Shown: in pieces, positions 42,815 through 51,320 of the stretch
Numbering within the stretch: the first letter of the stretch is position 1
Layout of the letters: every line of letters starts with the position of its first letter
Source: an uncultured Sulfitobacter sp.
Lineage (GTDB): Bacteria; Pseudomonadota; Alphaproteobacteria; Rhodobacterales; Rhodobacteraceae
Reading direction: 5' to 3'
NCBI RefSeq assembly: GCF_947499945.1
Contig: NZ_CANMQD010000001.1
Coordinates: 372,001-436,000 of the forward strand
DNA length: 64,000 nt
Notes under the pieces: model-generated
The model's database searches: none
Told to the model about the DNA's origin: nothing
The model's input: the letters and a program-made list of their open reading frames with translations, nothing else
Translations under genes and position numbers: made by a program

Positions 42815-43039
42815 CTAGCGGACGCGTAAAGCGTTTCCGAATAGCTTTACGATCTCTTCACGGGTCACAAGATCTGCCTCGTCAAAATGCTCTGGCTCCC
42901 GCGGCATCTGCTCGGCGGACTGCACACTTGGCGCATATTCTGGCTGCTGGGGCATGGATGGGGCGCGGTGGCGACGTCCCACAGGACGCGACGTGTCAAC
43001 CACAGTTGACGGGCCAACATCATCAGCCTGCCGTGACAT
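42815..43039 (-). CDS. small hypothetical protein
   Basis: The likely product is 74 residues from the ATG at 43039 (MSRQADDVGPSTVVDTSRPVGRRHRAP...), a Pro/Arg-rich N-terminal part and a helical end (HFDEADLVTREEIVKLFGNALRVR). The track start at 43144 adds 35 residues with a Cys/Phe-rich run from an AT-rich region that does not look coding. The clean C-terminal helix suggests a real gene. The function is unknown. Confidence 0.45.
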   Translation of the reverse strand: MSRQADDVGPSTVVDTSRPVGRRHRAPSMPQQPEYAPSVQSAEQMPREPEHFDEADLVTREEIVKLFGNALRVR

Positions 43040-43737
43040 TAAAAACAAGAATACTCTTACAAAAAACACAACCACCGCACCCCTATACTCTGCGAAACAA
43101 AACTTCGAAGAACAACTGTAAGTGGTACTGTCAGACTGGGACACTGCAATAAATTTTCACCCATTCCGAGTATTTTATTCTCGGGGCATTCGACGTTAGT
43201 TTTTGTAACTGGAGGCAGAATTTTCCAACCTCGGAGTGCAAAAACTGAAACGCCATCCGCTACACAGGTTAAATTTCAATAGGTTATCAACTCAAACACT
43301 ACAAAAACGCACACTGCCCCAATGCTCTTGTCAAAAATTGACGTCGCGGAAACATCCAAGCTTACCGTTGCGAAATCACAACACCTCGTTACCTGGGTGT
43401 ATTTTGGTCAGTTGCCAATAATTCAAATCGACCTGCCGGCACTGAAAACTACCAACTATAGACTATTTTCTGCCACTTTATAAATTTCAAAGCAGATCGC
43501 CCCTCGCTGTGCAAGCTTCATAAGTTGCTCCTCAACAAATACATCCTGCTCACTACTACTGTGTGACCTAAAACTTCTGTGCAAATTCGCACACATATAG
43601 TTAACGTAAGGTTAATGGAGACGCGGTCCAACCTTTTCAAATGCTTGCAACAAGCGCGTAAAAACAAGCAGTCCCATCGCAACAGGCTGCTTTAACACCA
43701 TTTAAAATATGAATAATTGCAACGTAAGAAGAGAGCG
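43040..43737. other. long AT-rich gene gap
   Basis: About 700 bases between the small hypothetical gene and nusB, clearly lower in GC than the flanks. The short ORFs here have unconvincing translations and I see no strong hairpin or RNA gene. It may hold regulatory sequence or be recently acquired or decaying. Confidence 0.5.
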
Positions 43738-44223
43738 CTAGAACGCCTCGGGCCGCGCCTCACGGGCTATATGATCCAGCACTGCATTCACAAAACGCGC
43801 TTCTTTCCCATCAGGGAAAAATGCTGCTGCAAGATCAAGGTATTCCGAAATTACCACCTTTGGCGGCGTTTCCTCATCCCGAAATTCGGCCCCTGCGGCA
43901 CGAAATAATGCGCGCAAGGTCGGGTCAATCCGCCCAATTGGCCATTTCGCGACCAAAGCACGGTCAGTCATCTGGTCGATCACTGCTTGATGGGTCACAG
44001 CATCCTCAAGGACACGTGTAAAGTGGGCCTCATCGCCCTCCAACATCTCTTCCCCGTCCATATAATCGCCAAAACGGTGGTCGAGGAATTCAAGCCGCAC
44101 TTTATCAATTGTCAGATTGGAATGCTCCATCTGGAACAACGCCTGCACCGCATAAAGCCGTGCCGCCGAGCGCATCTTGCGCTTCATATTGCCAGTCATG
44201 TTATCGGTGCGTGAAGCAGTCAT
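43738..44223 (-). CDS. nusB: transcription antitermination factor NusB
   Basis: The 161-residue protein binds boxA RNA with NusE in rRNA antitermination. It has the all-helical NusB pattern: RSAARLYAVQALFQMEHSNLTIDKV near residues 18-42 and APKVVISEYLDLA-type end (TPPKVVISEYLDLAAAFFPDGKEARFVNAVLDHIAREARP). The ATG at 44223 overlaps the ribH stop as ATGA. A later start (MKRKMRSAARLYA) is possible. It ends the ribE-ribB-ribH-nusB gene run, an order common in alphaproteobacteria. Confidence 0.93.
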   Translation of the reverse strand: MTASRTDNMTGNMKRKMRSAARLYAVQALFQMEHSNLTIDKVRLEFLDHRFGDYMDGEEMLEGDEAHFTRVLEDAVTHQAVIDQMTDRALVAKWPIGRIDPTLRALFRAAGAEFRDEETPPKVVISEYLDLAAAFFPDGKEARFVNAVLDHIAREARPEAF

Positions 44224-44771
44224 GCGGTGGTGTTTCCGTCCGTATCTCCGGCCATCAACGTATCCTCGCCCTGTGGCTTGAACCCGATGCCCGATGGTGT
44301 GGAGGACCACTTACGAGCCAGTGCGATAAGATGCAAGGCCGCCAATGCCGCCCCGCCCCCTTTGTTCTGGCCCTCTGGGTCGGCGCGTACATCCGCCTGC
44401 GCCTTATTCTCGACTGTCAGGATGCCATTGCCGATGCACAAACCTTGCAGCCCCAGCAGTTGCAGCGCACGGCTGCTATCGTTGCACACCGTCTCATAAT
44501 GCGTTGTCTCACCACGGATCACACAGCCAAGGGCGACAAACCCGTCAAAGTTGGTGCGACGATCAGATATCCCAATCGCAGTCGGTATTTCCAAGGCACC
44601 CGGCATCTCAACCACATCATAGGTCGCCCCAGCTGCTTCCAACGCGGCCTTCGCCCCCGTCAGCAATCCCGCCGCAATGTCGCTATAATAAGGGGACACC
44701 ACAATCAGCACCTTAACAGGCTTATCGAACTCTGGCGCAGGCAATACAGTATGCTCAAGCGATGCGGCCAT
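44220..44771 (-). CDS. ribH: 6,7-dimethyl-8-ribityllumazine synthase
   Basis: RibH (183 residues) condenses the pyrimidine intermediate with 3,4-dihydroxy-2-butanone 4-phosphate to give lumazine. It shows VLIVVSPYYSDIAAGLLTGAKAALEAAGATYDVVEMPGALEIPTAI, FDGFVALGCVIRGETTHYETVCNDSSRAL (with the catalytic His region) and ENKAQADVRADPEGQNKGGGAALAAL. It is five bases downstream of ribB and coupled to nusB. Confidence 0.95.
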   Translation of the reverse strand: MAASLEHTVLPAPEFDKPVKVLIVVSPYYSDIAAGLLTGAKAALEAAGATYDVVEMPGALEIPTAIGISDRRTNFDGFVALGCVIRGETTHYETVCNDSSRALQLLGLQGLCIGNGILTVENKAQADVRADPEGQNKGGGAALAALHLIALARKWSSTPSGIGFKPQGEDTLMAGDTDGNTTA

Positions 44772-44776
44772 GGGAC

Positions 44777-45898
44777 TTACTCCTTGGTGATCGGGCGGCT
44801 GCCCACGATCTTGAGGTTATAGGCTTCAAGACCTGTATATTTCGTTTGCGGGTTATCTGTCAGCAGCACAAGTTCATGCACGCCCAAGGACGCGAGGATT
44901 TGCGCGCCCAGCCCTGTGCGCTTGATCGTGCGCGGCGCATCGTCGTCTTTATCCAGTCGCAGACGCGGGTTCGGCTCACGGAACAGCAACACTGCCCCTC
45001 GGCCCTCTGTCGCTATCAGTTTCATCGCACGCGGCAGCTCGTCAGGGGCCTTGGTCCCCAGCCCCAGCACGTCTTCCAAAGCGTTCAACGCATGGGTCCG
45101 CGTCAAAACAGGTGCCCCGTCGCCAATCTCGCCTTTGCTCAGCACCACATGGTCCGTGCCAGAAATCTGGTCTTCAAACACACGCATCCGCCATTCGCCG
45201 CCGTATGCCGAGGCCACCATGCGATCGTCACGCTGCACCAGCATATTATCGTGCTTGTTGCGGTAGGCGATCAGGTCGCTGATCGTGCCAATCTTCATGC
45301 CATGCTCGGAGGCAATCGTCACCAGATCGGGCAGCCGCGCCATAGTCCCATCAGGCTTCATAATCTCGCAAATCACTGCCGAAGGATGCTTGCCCGCCAA
45401 ACGGCTGATATCAACAGACGCTTCTGTATGCCCTGCCCGCACCAACACACCACCATCGCGCGCACGCAATGGGAACACGTGGCCTGGTGTCGCGATATCG
45501 GCCGCACCGTTATTCTCGTCAATCGCCACAGCCACCGTCAGCGCACGGTCGCCAGCAGAGATACCTGTGGTCACTCCCTCACGCGCTTCGATGCTCACGG
45601 TGAACGCTGTCTCGTGGCGCGAGGAGTTGTTCGTCGCCATCATCGGCAGCTCAAGCGTATCCACACGCGCCTGCGTCATCGGCAAACAGATCAATCCGCG
45701 CCCGTGCGTCGCCATAAAGTTGATGGCCGCCCCGTCCGCATGCTCGGCCGCGATGATGAAATCGCCCTCGTTCTCGCGGTCCTCATGATCCACCAGAATA
45801 TACATCTCGCCCGCAGCGCAGGCCGCAATCACATCTTCAATGGGGGAAATGGCATTGGCAAGTTCAGCCTCAACCGGACCAGGTGTCTCAAAGCTCAT
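44777..45898 (-). CDS. ribB: 3,4-dihydroxy-2-butanone-4-phosphate synthase with degenerate GCHII half (RibBX)
   Basis: The 373-residue protein makes 3,4-dihydroxy-2-butanone 4-phosphate from ribulose 5-phosphate. Its N-terminal half is a full RibB domain: ILVDHEDRENEGDFIIAAEHADGAAINFMATHGRGLICLPM and GHTEASVDISRLAGKHPSAVICEIM. The C-terminal half is related to GTP cyclohydrolase II (RTHALNALEDVLGLG...IATEGRGAVLLFREPNP...LGAQILASLGVHELVLLTDNPQTKYTGLEAYNLKIVG), but the three zinc Cys residues (Cx10CxC) and surrounding motif are absent. It should therefore lack GTP cyclohydrolase activity, as known for RibBX proteins, and a separate ribA is needed elsewhere. Confidence 0.93.
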   Translation of the reverse strand: MSFETPGPVEAELANAISPIEDVIAACAAGEMYILVDHEDRENEGDFIIAAEHADGAAINFMATHGRGLICLPMTQARVDTLELPMMATNNSSRHETAFTVSIEAREGVTTGISAGDRALTVAVAIDENNGAADIATPGHVFPLRARDGGVLVRAGHTEASVDISRLAGKHPSAVICEIMKPDGTMARLPDLVTIASEHGMKIGTISDLIAYRNKHDNMLVQRDDRMVASAYGGEWRMRVFEDQISGTDHVVLSKGEIGDGAPVLTRTHALNALEDVLGLGTKAPDELPRAMKLIATEGRGAVLLFREPNPRLRLDKDDDAPRTIKRTGLGAQILASLGVHELVLLTDNPQTKYTGLEAYNLKIVGSRPITKE

Positions 45899-45977
45899 GG
45901 CAGGCTCCTTTAAATATCACTTCACGCCTAGCCCACCAAAGCCTACAAGACCAGAGCAACCGCTGCGTCACAAATCC

Positions 45978-46565
45978 TCAGGACATCTCAGCAAGCCGCG
46001 CCACATAACGCGCAAGTGTGTCGATCTCGAGGTTCACACGATCACCGACGGCAGTATCGCCCCATGTGGTCGACACCTTGGTATGGGGAATAAAGTTAAT
46101 CCCGAAATCACAGCCATCCACTTCATTCACCGTGAGCGATGTCCCGTTCAACGCAACAGATCCTTTGGGCGCAATAAACCGCGCCAAGGCTTCAGGCGCG
46201 CGCAATGTCACCCGCGTACTGTCACCTTCATCCCGCATGGCGACCACTTCGGCCACACCGTCCACATGACCCGACACAATATGCCCGCCCAACTCGTCAC
46301 CCACCCGCAAGGCCCGCTCAAGGTTCACACGCCGTCCTTGCTTCCAGTCACCAAGGTTCGTCATATCCACTGTCTCGCGGCTCACCTGCACTTCGTACCA
46401 GTCAGGTCCAAGGTCCACGACCGTCAGACACACACCATCACTGGCAATCGAGGCACCCATATCAATGCCGCTGGTGTCATAGCCGCAGGCGATGCGGGCC
46501 CGCAGATCGCCCTCTTGCGTCAACTCGGTTATGGTGCCGATATCTGTGATAATCCCCGTGAACAT
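45978..46565 (-). CDS. ribE: riboflavin synthase alpha chain
   Basis: RibE (195 residues) dismutates two lumazines to riboflavin and the pyrimidine. It has the two-barrel repeat with MFTGIITDIGTITEL at the start, the first-barrel GASIASDGVCLTVVDLG and the second-barrel GSVALNGTSLTVNEVDG, plus GHIVSGHVDGVAEV. It heads ribE-ribB-ribH-nusB on the minus strand. The divergent neighbour is kpsS, 102 bases away. No FMN riboswitch motif is seen upstream. Confidence 0.94.
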   Translation of the reverse strand: MFTGIITDIGTITELTQEGDLRARIACGYDTSGIDMGASIASDGVCLTVVDLGPDWYEVQVSRETVDMTNLGDWKQGRRVNLERALRVGDELGGHIVSGHVDGVAEVVAMRDEGDSTRVTLRAPEALARFIAPKGSVALNGTSLTVNEVDGCDFGINFIPHTKVSTTWGDTAVGDRVNLEIDTLARYVARLAEMS

Positions 46566-46667
46566 CGCGGTCCCCTTTGATCTACATTAAATGCCACGGC
46601 GCAAAGCCATAGTTTCGCCCATGTTTTCTGTCTAAATAACCCGAAGAGCAACCAAAGAAAGCGCATC

Positions 46668-47960
46668 ATGACGCCGCACGCCCCCGATCATCGGGTATTT
46701 TTGTTCCTGCAAGGGCCGCATGGTCCCTTCTTCAACCGTCTGGGCAAGATGCTGCGGACGGCAGGGGCAGATGTTTGGCGCGTCGGTTTCAACGCAGGCG
46801 ACCGCGCCTTCTGGTTCCATCCACGCACCTACATCCCCTATCGCGGAACTGCCGATGCATGGCCGGACACTTTCAAATCCTTGCTCGACGAGAAATCCGT
46901 CACCGACATCGTTCTTTATGGCGACACCCGCCCAATCCACGCCCAAGCTGTTGAGGAAGCACGCAAACGTGGCCTCACCGTACATGTGTTCGAGGAAGGC
47001 TACATGCGCCCCTATTGGGTTACGTATGAGCGCGGCGGCACCAACGGCAACTCTCGCCTGATGGAGATGAGCATTGAGGACATGCAAAAAGCCCTCGCCA
47101 AATCCGATATGGAGGCCCCCCTGCCCCCCGGTCATTGGGGCGACATGCGCCAACACGTCTTCTACGGTGCACTCTATCATTGGTTTGTGATGTTCAGGAA
47201 CGGCGACTATCGCAATTTCCGCCCCCATCGCGACCTGCCCGTCACTGCTGAATTCGCGCTCTATGTAAAACGTCTGCTGCTGATGCCCATCCAAGGGATC
47301 GAGCGGCGCCTTGCCACCCTGCGCATTCGGCTAAGCGGCTTTCCTTATCATCTGGCCCTGTTGCAGCTAGAGCATGACAGCTCGTTTCAGATGCACTCGC
47401 CATTCGACACCATGACCGACTTCCTCGACGAAGTGATCACTGGTTTCGCCAAAGGGGCGCCGCAACACCACCACCTTGTGGTCAAAGCGCATCCGCTGGA
47501 AGATGGCCGCGTGCCTGTGCGCCGCGATATCAAACGTCTCGCGAAACTGCATGGCGTGAGCAAACGCGTACATTTCGTGCGTGGCGGCAAACTGGCCCAA
47601 CTTCTAAATGACGCCCGCACTGCCGTAACGGTAAACTCCACCGCTGGCCAACAGGTCCTGTGGCGTGGCATACCGCTCAAGGTGTTTGGCCGCGCGGTCT
47701 ATGCCAAGCCCGAATTTGTCTCGGAGCAGCCCCTGCCAGAGTTTTTCCAGACTGCCACGCGCCCCGACAACAAAGCCTACAAAGATTTCCGCCGCTACCT
47801 TCTGGAGACAAGCCAGCTGCCGGGCGGTTTTTACTCGGCACGTGGCCGCCGACAACTCATGCGGCAGGTCGTTGATATGATGCTCGGCCCCGATGACCCC
47901 TATGAAGCGCTCGATTCAGGCACCGCTCCGCCACGCCAGCAGTTGCGGCTTGTGAACTAG
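46668..47960 (+). CDS. kpsS: capsule polysaccharide Kdo transferase KpsS
   Basis: The 430-residue cytoplasmic protein belongs to the KpsS/LipB family, which adds the first beta-Kdo to the lysophosphatidylglycerol anchor of group 2 capsules. It shows FLFLQGPHGPFFNRLGKMLRTAGADVWRVGFNAGDRAFW at the N-terminus, VHVFEEGYMRPYWVTYERGGTN, HHLVVKAHPLEDGRVP and VTVNSTAGQQVLWRGIPLKVFGRAVY. It starts a capsule gene set placed between ribE and ribD and reads away from ribE. Confidence 0.9.
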   Translation: MTPHAPDHRVFLFLQGPHGPFFNRLGKMLRTAGADVWRVGFNAGDRAFWFHPRTYIPYRGTADAWPDTFKSLLDEKSVTDIVLYGDTRPIHAQAVEEARKRGLTVHVFEEGYMRPYWVTYERGGTNGNSRLMEMSIEDMQKALAKSDMEAPLPPGHWGDMRQHVFYGALYHWFVMFRNGDYRNFRPHRDLPVTAEFALYVKRLLLMPIQGIERRLATLRIRLSGFPYHLALLQLEHDSSFQMHSPFDTMTDFLDEVITGFAKGAPQHHHLVVKAHPLEDGRVPVRRDIKRLAKLHGVSKRVHFVRGGKLAQLLNDARTAVTVNSTAGQQVLWRGIPLKVFGRAVYAKPEFVSEQPLPEFFQTATRPDNKAYKDFRRYLLETSQLPGGFYSARGRRQLMRQVVDMMLGPDDPYEALDSGTAPPRQQLRLVN

Positions 47961-48151
47961 TCACCACAACCCCTTGTGGTACATCGCAAACTTAGCCCCC
48001 TATCGCGGCAGCAATGCCACACATTTTTCGTATCCCCCCCTCTTCCACCCACGCCCGAGTAGATTTTGCGGAATAACTCCGCTACGCTCAGCGCTAATAC
48101 GTCGAAACAATCGGCGATTTGAGGCAGAACATAGGTCGAGGAGACCGGGCA

Positions 48152-49291
48152 GTGAAAACCCTTAGAATCCGGTGGGCGCACCCCATCGCAGCAGTTGCGG
48201 CTTGTGCCGTACTGGCCTCTTGCGGATTGCCGCAGGTAGGTCCTAACAAACGTCAGATTTTTGCAGGCTCGGTGCAGCGCGAAGGCGATGCATTTGTGGT
48301 CTCAGTGAATGACCGGGTGACCCGCGCTACCGCAGTGGTGCCGGCCTTGGGCTTCTCCAATGCGTTCAAGAACGCGTCCACGCTTGGCTCTGACACAATC
48401 CGGGCAGGCGATGTCCTCGGCATCACTGTTTACGAGAATGTCGACGACAGCTTGCTCGGCACCGAAGGCGCCCCTGCTACTCTTGAAGAAGTGCAAGTGG
48501 ACGGCGACGGGTTCATCTTTATCCCCTACGCGGGCCGCATCCGTGCTGCAGGCAACTCACCCGAAGCGATCCGCCGCATCATCACCAACAAATTGGCCGA
48601 CCAAACGCCCGACCCACAGGTCGAAGTGCGCCGCGCGGCAGGTGACGGCTCCACCGTATCGCTTGTGGGTGCTATTGGCGCCCAAGGCGTCTACCCGATC
48701 GAGCGCCCCACCCGTTCACTCGCCACCATGCTGGCACGATCAGGCGGCATTACCATCGCCCCCGAAATTGCACAGATCACCGTAATCCGTGGCAAAGCGC
48801 GTGGTAAAATATGGTTCGAAGACCTCTACAAGCATCCAGAACTCGACATCGCCCTACGCGGCGGAGACAAAATTCTTGTGGAACAAGACACGCGCTCCTT
48901 TACAGCCCTTGGTGCAACAGGCTCTCAGGCCCGTGTCGCGTTCGAGACACAAAATCTCTCCGCCATTGAAGCAATTGCCCAAGTGGGAGGTCTGCTTGCT
49001 GCCTCCGCAGACCCGACTGGCGTCTTCGTGCTCCGTAACGAACCTGAAGAAGTGGCAGAGCAAGTCCTGGGCCGCAACGATCTGGAAGGCACCCAGCGCA
49101 TGGTTTACGTGCTCAACCTTACGGAACCGAACGGCATGTTCATGGCGCGTGACTTTGTGATCCGTGATGGCGACACGCTCTATGTTACTGAAGCACCGTT
49201 CACCCAGTGGAGCAAAGTCATCACTGCCATCACAGGCACGGCAAGCTCGGCGGGCAGCATCGCAGCCCTCGCACCCGGGTCTAGTGGCTAA
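48152..49291 (+). CDS. polysaccharide export lipoprotein (Wza/KpsD type)
   Basis: The 379-residue outer-membrane export protein has a lipoprotein signal (IAAVAACAVLASCGLP, Cys-28 by lipobox LASC), the polysaccharide-export domain (TIRAGDVLGITVYENVDDSLLG...VQVDGDGFIFIPYAGRIRAAGNSPEAIRRIITNKL) and SLBB-like repeats (VSLVGAIGAQGVYPIE, FTALGATGSQARVAFE). It would form the outer-membrane channel for capsule. I start at the GTG at 48152, which has AGGAGA upstream; the track start is 11 codons earlier. It lies between kpsS and kpsC. Confidence 0.88.
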   Translation: MKTLRIRWAHPIAAVAACAVLASCGLPQVGPNKRQIFAGSVQREGDAFVVSVNDRVTRATAVVPALGFSNAFKNASTLGSDTIRAGDVLGITVYENVDDSLLGTEGAPATLEEVQVDGDGFIFIPYAGRIRAAGNSPEAIRRIITNKLADQTPDPQVEVRRAAGDGSTVSLVGAIGAQGVYPIERPTRSLATMLARSGGITIAPEIAQITVIRGKARGKIWFEDLYKHPELDIALRGGDKILVEQDTRSFTALGATGSQARVAFETQNLSAIEAIAQVGGLLAASADPTGVFVLRNEPEEVAEQVLGRNDLEGTQRMVYVLNLTEPNGMFMARDFVIRDGDTLYVTEAPFTQWSKVITAITGTASSAGSIAALAPGSSG

Positions 49292-51320
49292 GCCATTGGG
49301 CCTTGGTCCTGAAACATACAATTCAAACGCCGCCGGTTCCGAAATGAACCGGCGGCTTTTTGTGTATAATGGCGGCTTCCTGACCCAAGGACGCATCCGC
49401 CGCATCCTGCAACTGTCGGGCTACTCCATCCATGTGGGCCTACCAACGCAGAAGGGCGATTCCGTAGCAGTCTGGGGCAACTCCCCCACCGCGCATCGTG
49501 GCGAAGGGGTGGCCGAGGCACGCGATGCTCCCATTGTCCGGGTTGAGGATGCCCTCTTGCGTTCCCTTTTCCCCGGCCGCGATGGAGAGCCACCCCTTGG
49601 GCTCTTTATTGACCACCGCGCCGTACATTTCGACCCGTCCATACCTTCAGACCTCGAAATCTTGCTGGCCACACACCCCTTAGACGATACTGCCCTCCTG
49701 AATCGCGCCCGCACCTGCATCGCAAGGCTCCAAGAGGCTCACCTGAGCAAATACGCCGCCATTCCGCTGGACACGCCCCCCCCGGAAGCAGGCTATGTCG
49801 TGGTCATCGATCAAACCGAAGGCGATGCTTCTGTCACCGCCTCAGGCGCAGACCGTGCACGCTTTCTCGAAATGCTCTACTACGCCCAAGAGGAACACCC
49901 CGGCGCACGCATCCTCGTCAAAACCCATCCCGAAACTGCCGCAGGTCACCGCAAAGGCTACTTCCGCGACAGCGACATGAACGAGCGCATTTCATTCCTC
50001 ACAGACCCGATCAGCCCGTACACCCTCTTCGAGGGCGCACTCGGCGTTTACACTGTCTCCTCTGGCCTAGGGTTCGAGGCGATCTTTGCAGGCCACAAAC
50101 CCCGCGTTTTCGGCCAGCCTTTCTACGCTGGCTGGGGCCTGACCGATGACGCCTTCGAGGTCCAGCGCCGCCAGCGTAAACTCACCCGCGCCCAACTCTT
50201 CGCCGCCGCGATGATCCTCTATCCCCGCTGGTACGACCCCTACCGCGACACCCTCACCACGCTCGAAGTCGTAATCGACACGCTGGAGGCCCAAGCGCGC
50301 AGCTGGCGCGAAGACCGCCACGGCTGGGCCGCTGTCGGCATGAGCGTCTGGAAACGCCCGCACCTGCAGAAAATTTATGGTGCCTACACGCCGCTGACTT
50401 TCGCCGACCACCTCGCCGACATATCAGACCGCCCCCAAATGGCATGGGCAGGTAAAATCGACAGCGGTGGCAGGGGCATCACCCGTGTTGAGGACGGCTT
50501 CATCCGTTCGCGCGGCCTTGGCGCATCCCTTGTCCCCCCCCTCTCGCTAGTCACCGACGATCTTGGCATCTACTACGATCCCGCGCGCCCTTCACGGCTC
50601 GAAAAACTAATCGAACAACGCGCCACACCGCGCCTCGACCAGGAATTCCGCGCCGCGCGTCTCGTCCGCTCCCTAATCGACGCAGGCCTCAGCAAATACA
50701 ACACGGGCAACCCGCCCGAAGCGCTCCCCGATGGCCACCGCATCCTTGTCTGCGGCCAAGTCGCCGATGACGCCTCCATCAAGTTCGGCACCAGCGACAT
50801 CACCACAAACCAAGCACTCCTCGACGCCGTCCGCGAAGCGCATCCCGACGCCATCATCCTATATAAACCCCATCCCGATGTGGAAGCAGGCCTACGGAGC
50901 GGTGCGCTCACCGACCCGTCGAAAGCCACCCAAATCATCACGAATACCGACCCTGCCGCCCTTTTGGCACAGGTGAACGAAGTGCATACCATGACGTCGC
51001 TCATCGGATTCGAGGCCCTCATACGTGGCATCCCCGTCACCACCTATGGCGCACCGTTCTATGCAGGCTGGGGCCTCACCACTGACCGCTCCGACGTGCC
51101 GCCGCGCCGCCGCGCCACACCCACAATCGAAGGCTTGGCCCACGCCACCCTCATCGACTACCCGCGCTACTATGATCCAAAAACCAACCAGCCTTGCCCC
51201 GCAGAGATCGCCGTCCTGCGGCTTAGCGAAAACGACGTCCCCGCCCCCAGCCGCCGCAACCGCATCGTCTCAAAGTTGCAAAGCATATTTGCCCGCTACG
51301 CGCATATCTGGCGCAAGTAG
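49284..51320 (+). CDS. kpsC: capsule polysaccharide Kdo transferase KpsC
   Basis: The roughly 678-residue cytoplasmic enzyme extends the poly-Kdo linker of capsule. It has two tandem homologous transferase halves, each with the same marks. Half one: VRVEDALLRSLFPG, ARILVKTHPETAAGHR, YTVSSGLGFEAIFAGHKPRVFGQPFYAGWGLT. Half two: TRVEDGFIRSRGLGASLVPPLSLV, AIILYKPHPDVEAG, HTMTSLIGFEALIRGIPVTTYGAPFYAGWGLT. The start is uncertain: a GTG at 49284 overlaps the exporter's stop, while the ATG at 49344 (MNRRLFVYNGGF) lies inside a terminator-like hairpin. The track's 49164 start is antisense or overlap sequence. Confidence 0.9.
   Translation: MAKPLGLGPETYNSNAAGSEMNRRLFVYNGGFLTQGRIRRILQLSGYSIHVGLPTQKGDSVAVWGNSPTAHRGEGVAEARDAPIVRVEDALLRSLFPGRDGEPPLGLFIDHRAVHFDPSIPSDLEILLATHPLDDTALLNRARTCIARLQEAHLSKYAAIPLDTPPPEAGYVVVIDQTEGDASVTASGADRARFLEMLYYAQEEHPGARILVKTHPETAAGHRKGYFRDSDMNERISFLTDPISPYTLFEGALGVYTVSSGLGFEAIFAGHKPRVFGQPFYAGWGLTDDAFEVQRRQRKLTRAQLFAAAMILYPRWYDPYRDTLTTLEVVIDTLEAQARSWREDRHGWAAVGMSVWKRPHLQKIYGAYTPLTFADHLADISDRPQMAWAGKIDSGGRGITRVEDGFIRSRGLGASLVPPLSLVTDDLGIYYDPARPSRLEKLIEQRATPRLDQEFRAARLVRSLIDAGLSKYNTGNPPEALPDGHRILVCGQVADDASIKFGTSDITTNQALLDAVREAHPDAIILYKPHPDVEAGLRSGALTDPSKATQIITNTDPAALLAQVNEVHTMTSLIGFEALIRGIPVTTYGAPFYAGWGLTTDRSDVPPRRRATPTIEGLAHATLIDYPRYYDPKTNQPCPAEIAVLRLSENDVPAPSRRNRIVSKLQSIFARYAHIWRK
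49329..49361 (+). terminator. intrinsic-terminator-like hairpin over the kpsC start
   Basis: GCCGCCGGTTC (49329-49339) pairs perfectly with GAACCGGCGGC (49346-49356) around CGAAAT, followed by TTTTTG. The ATG at 49344 is in the loop and first stem base. The hairpin lies inside the reading frame if the GTG at 49284 is used. Confidence 0.75.

Noticed and set aside
44762-45913. 383-residue forward ORF over ribB and ribH
   Set aside because: It is the shadow of two certain riboflavin genes on the minus strand.
47963-47980. ACCACAA/TTGTGGT hairpin as terminator of kpsS
   Set aside because: The stem is short and no U-tract follows; it may be chance.
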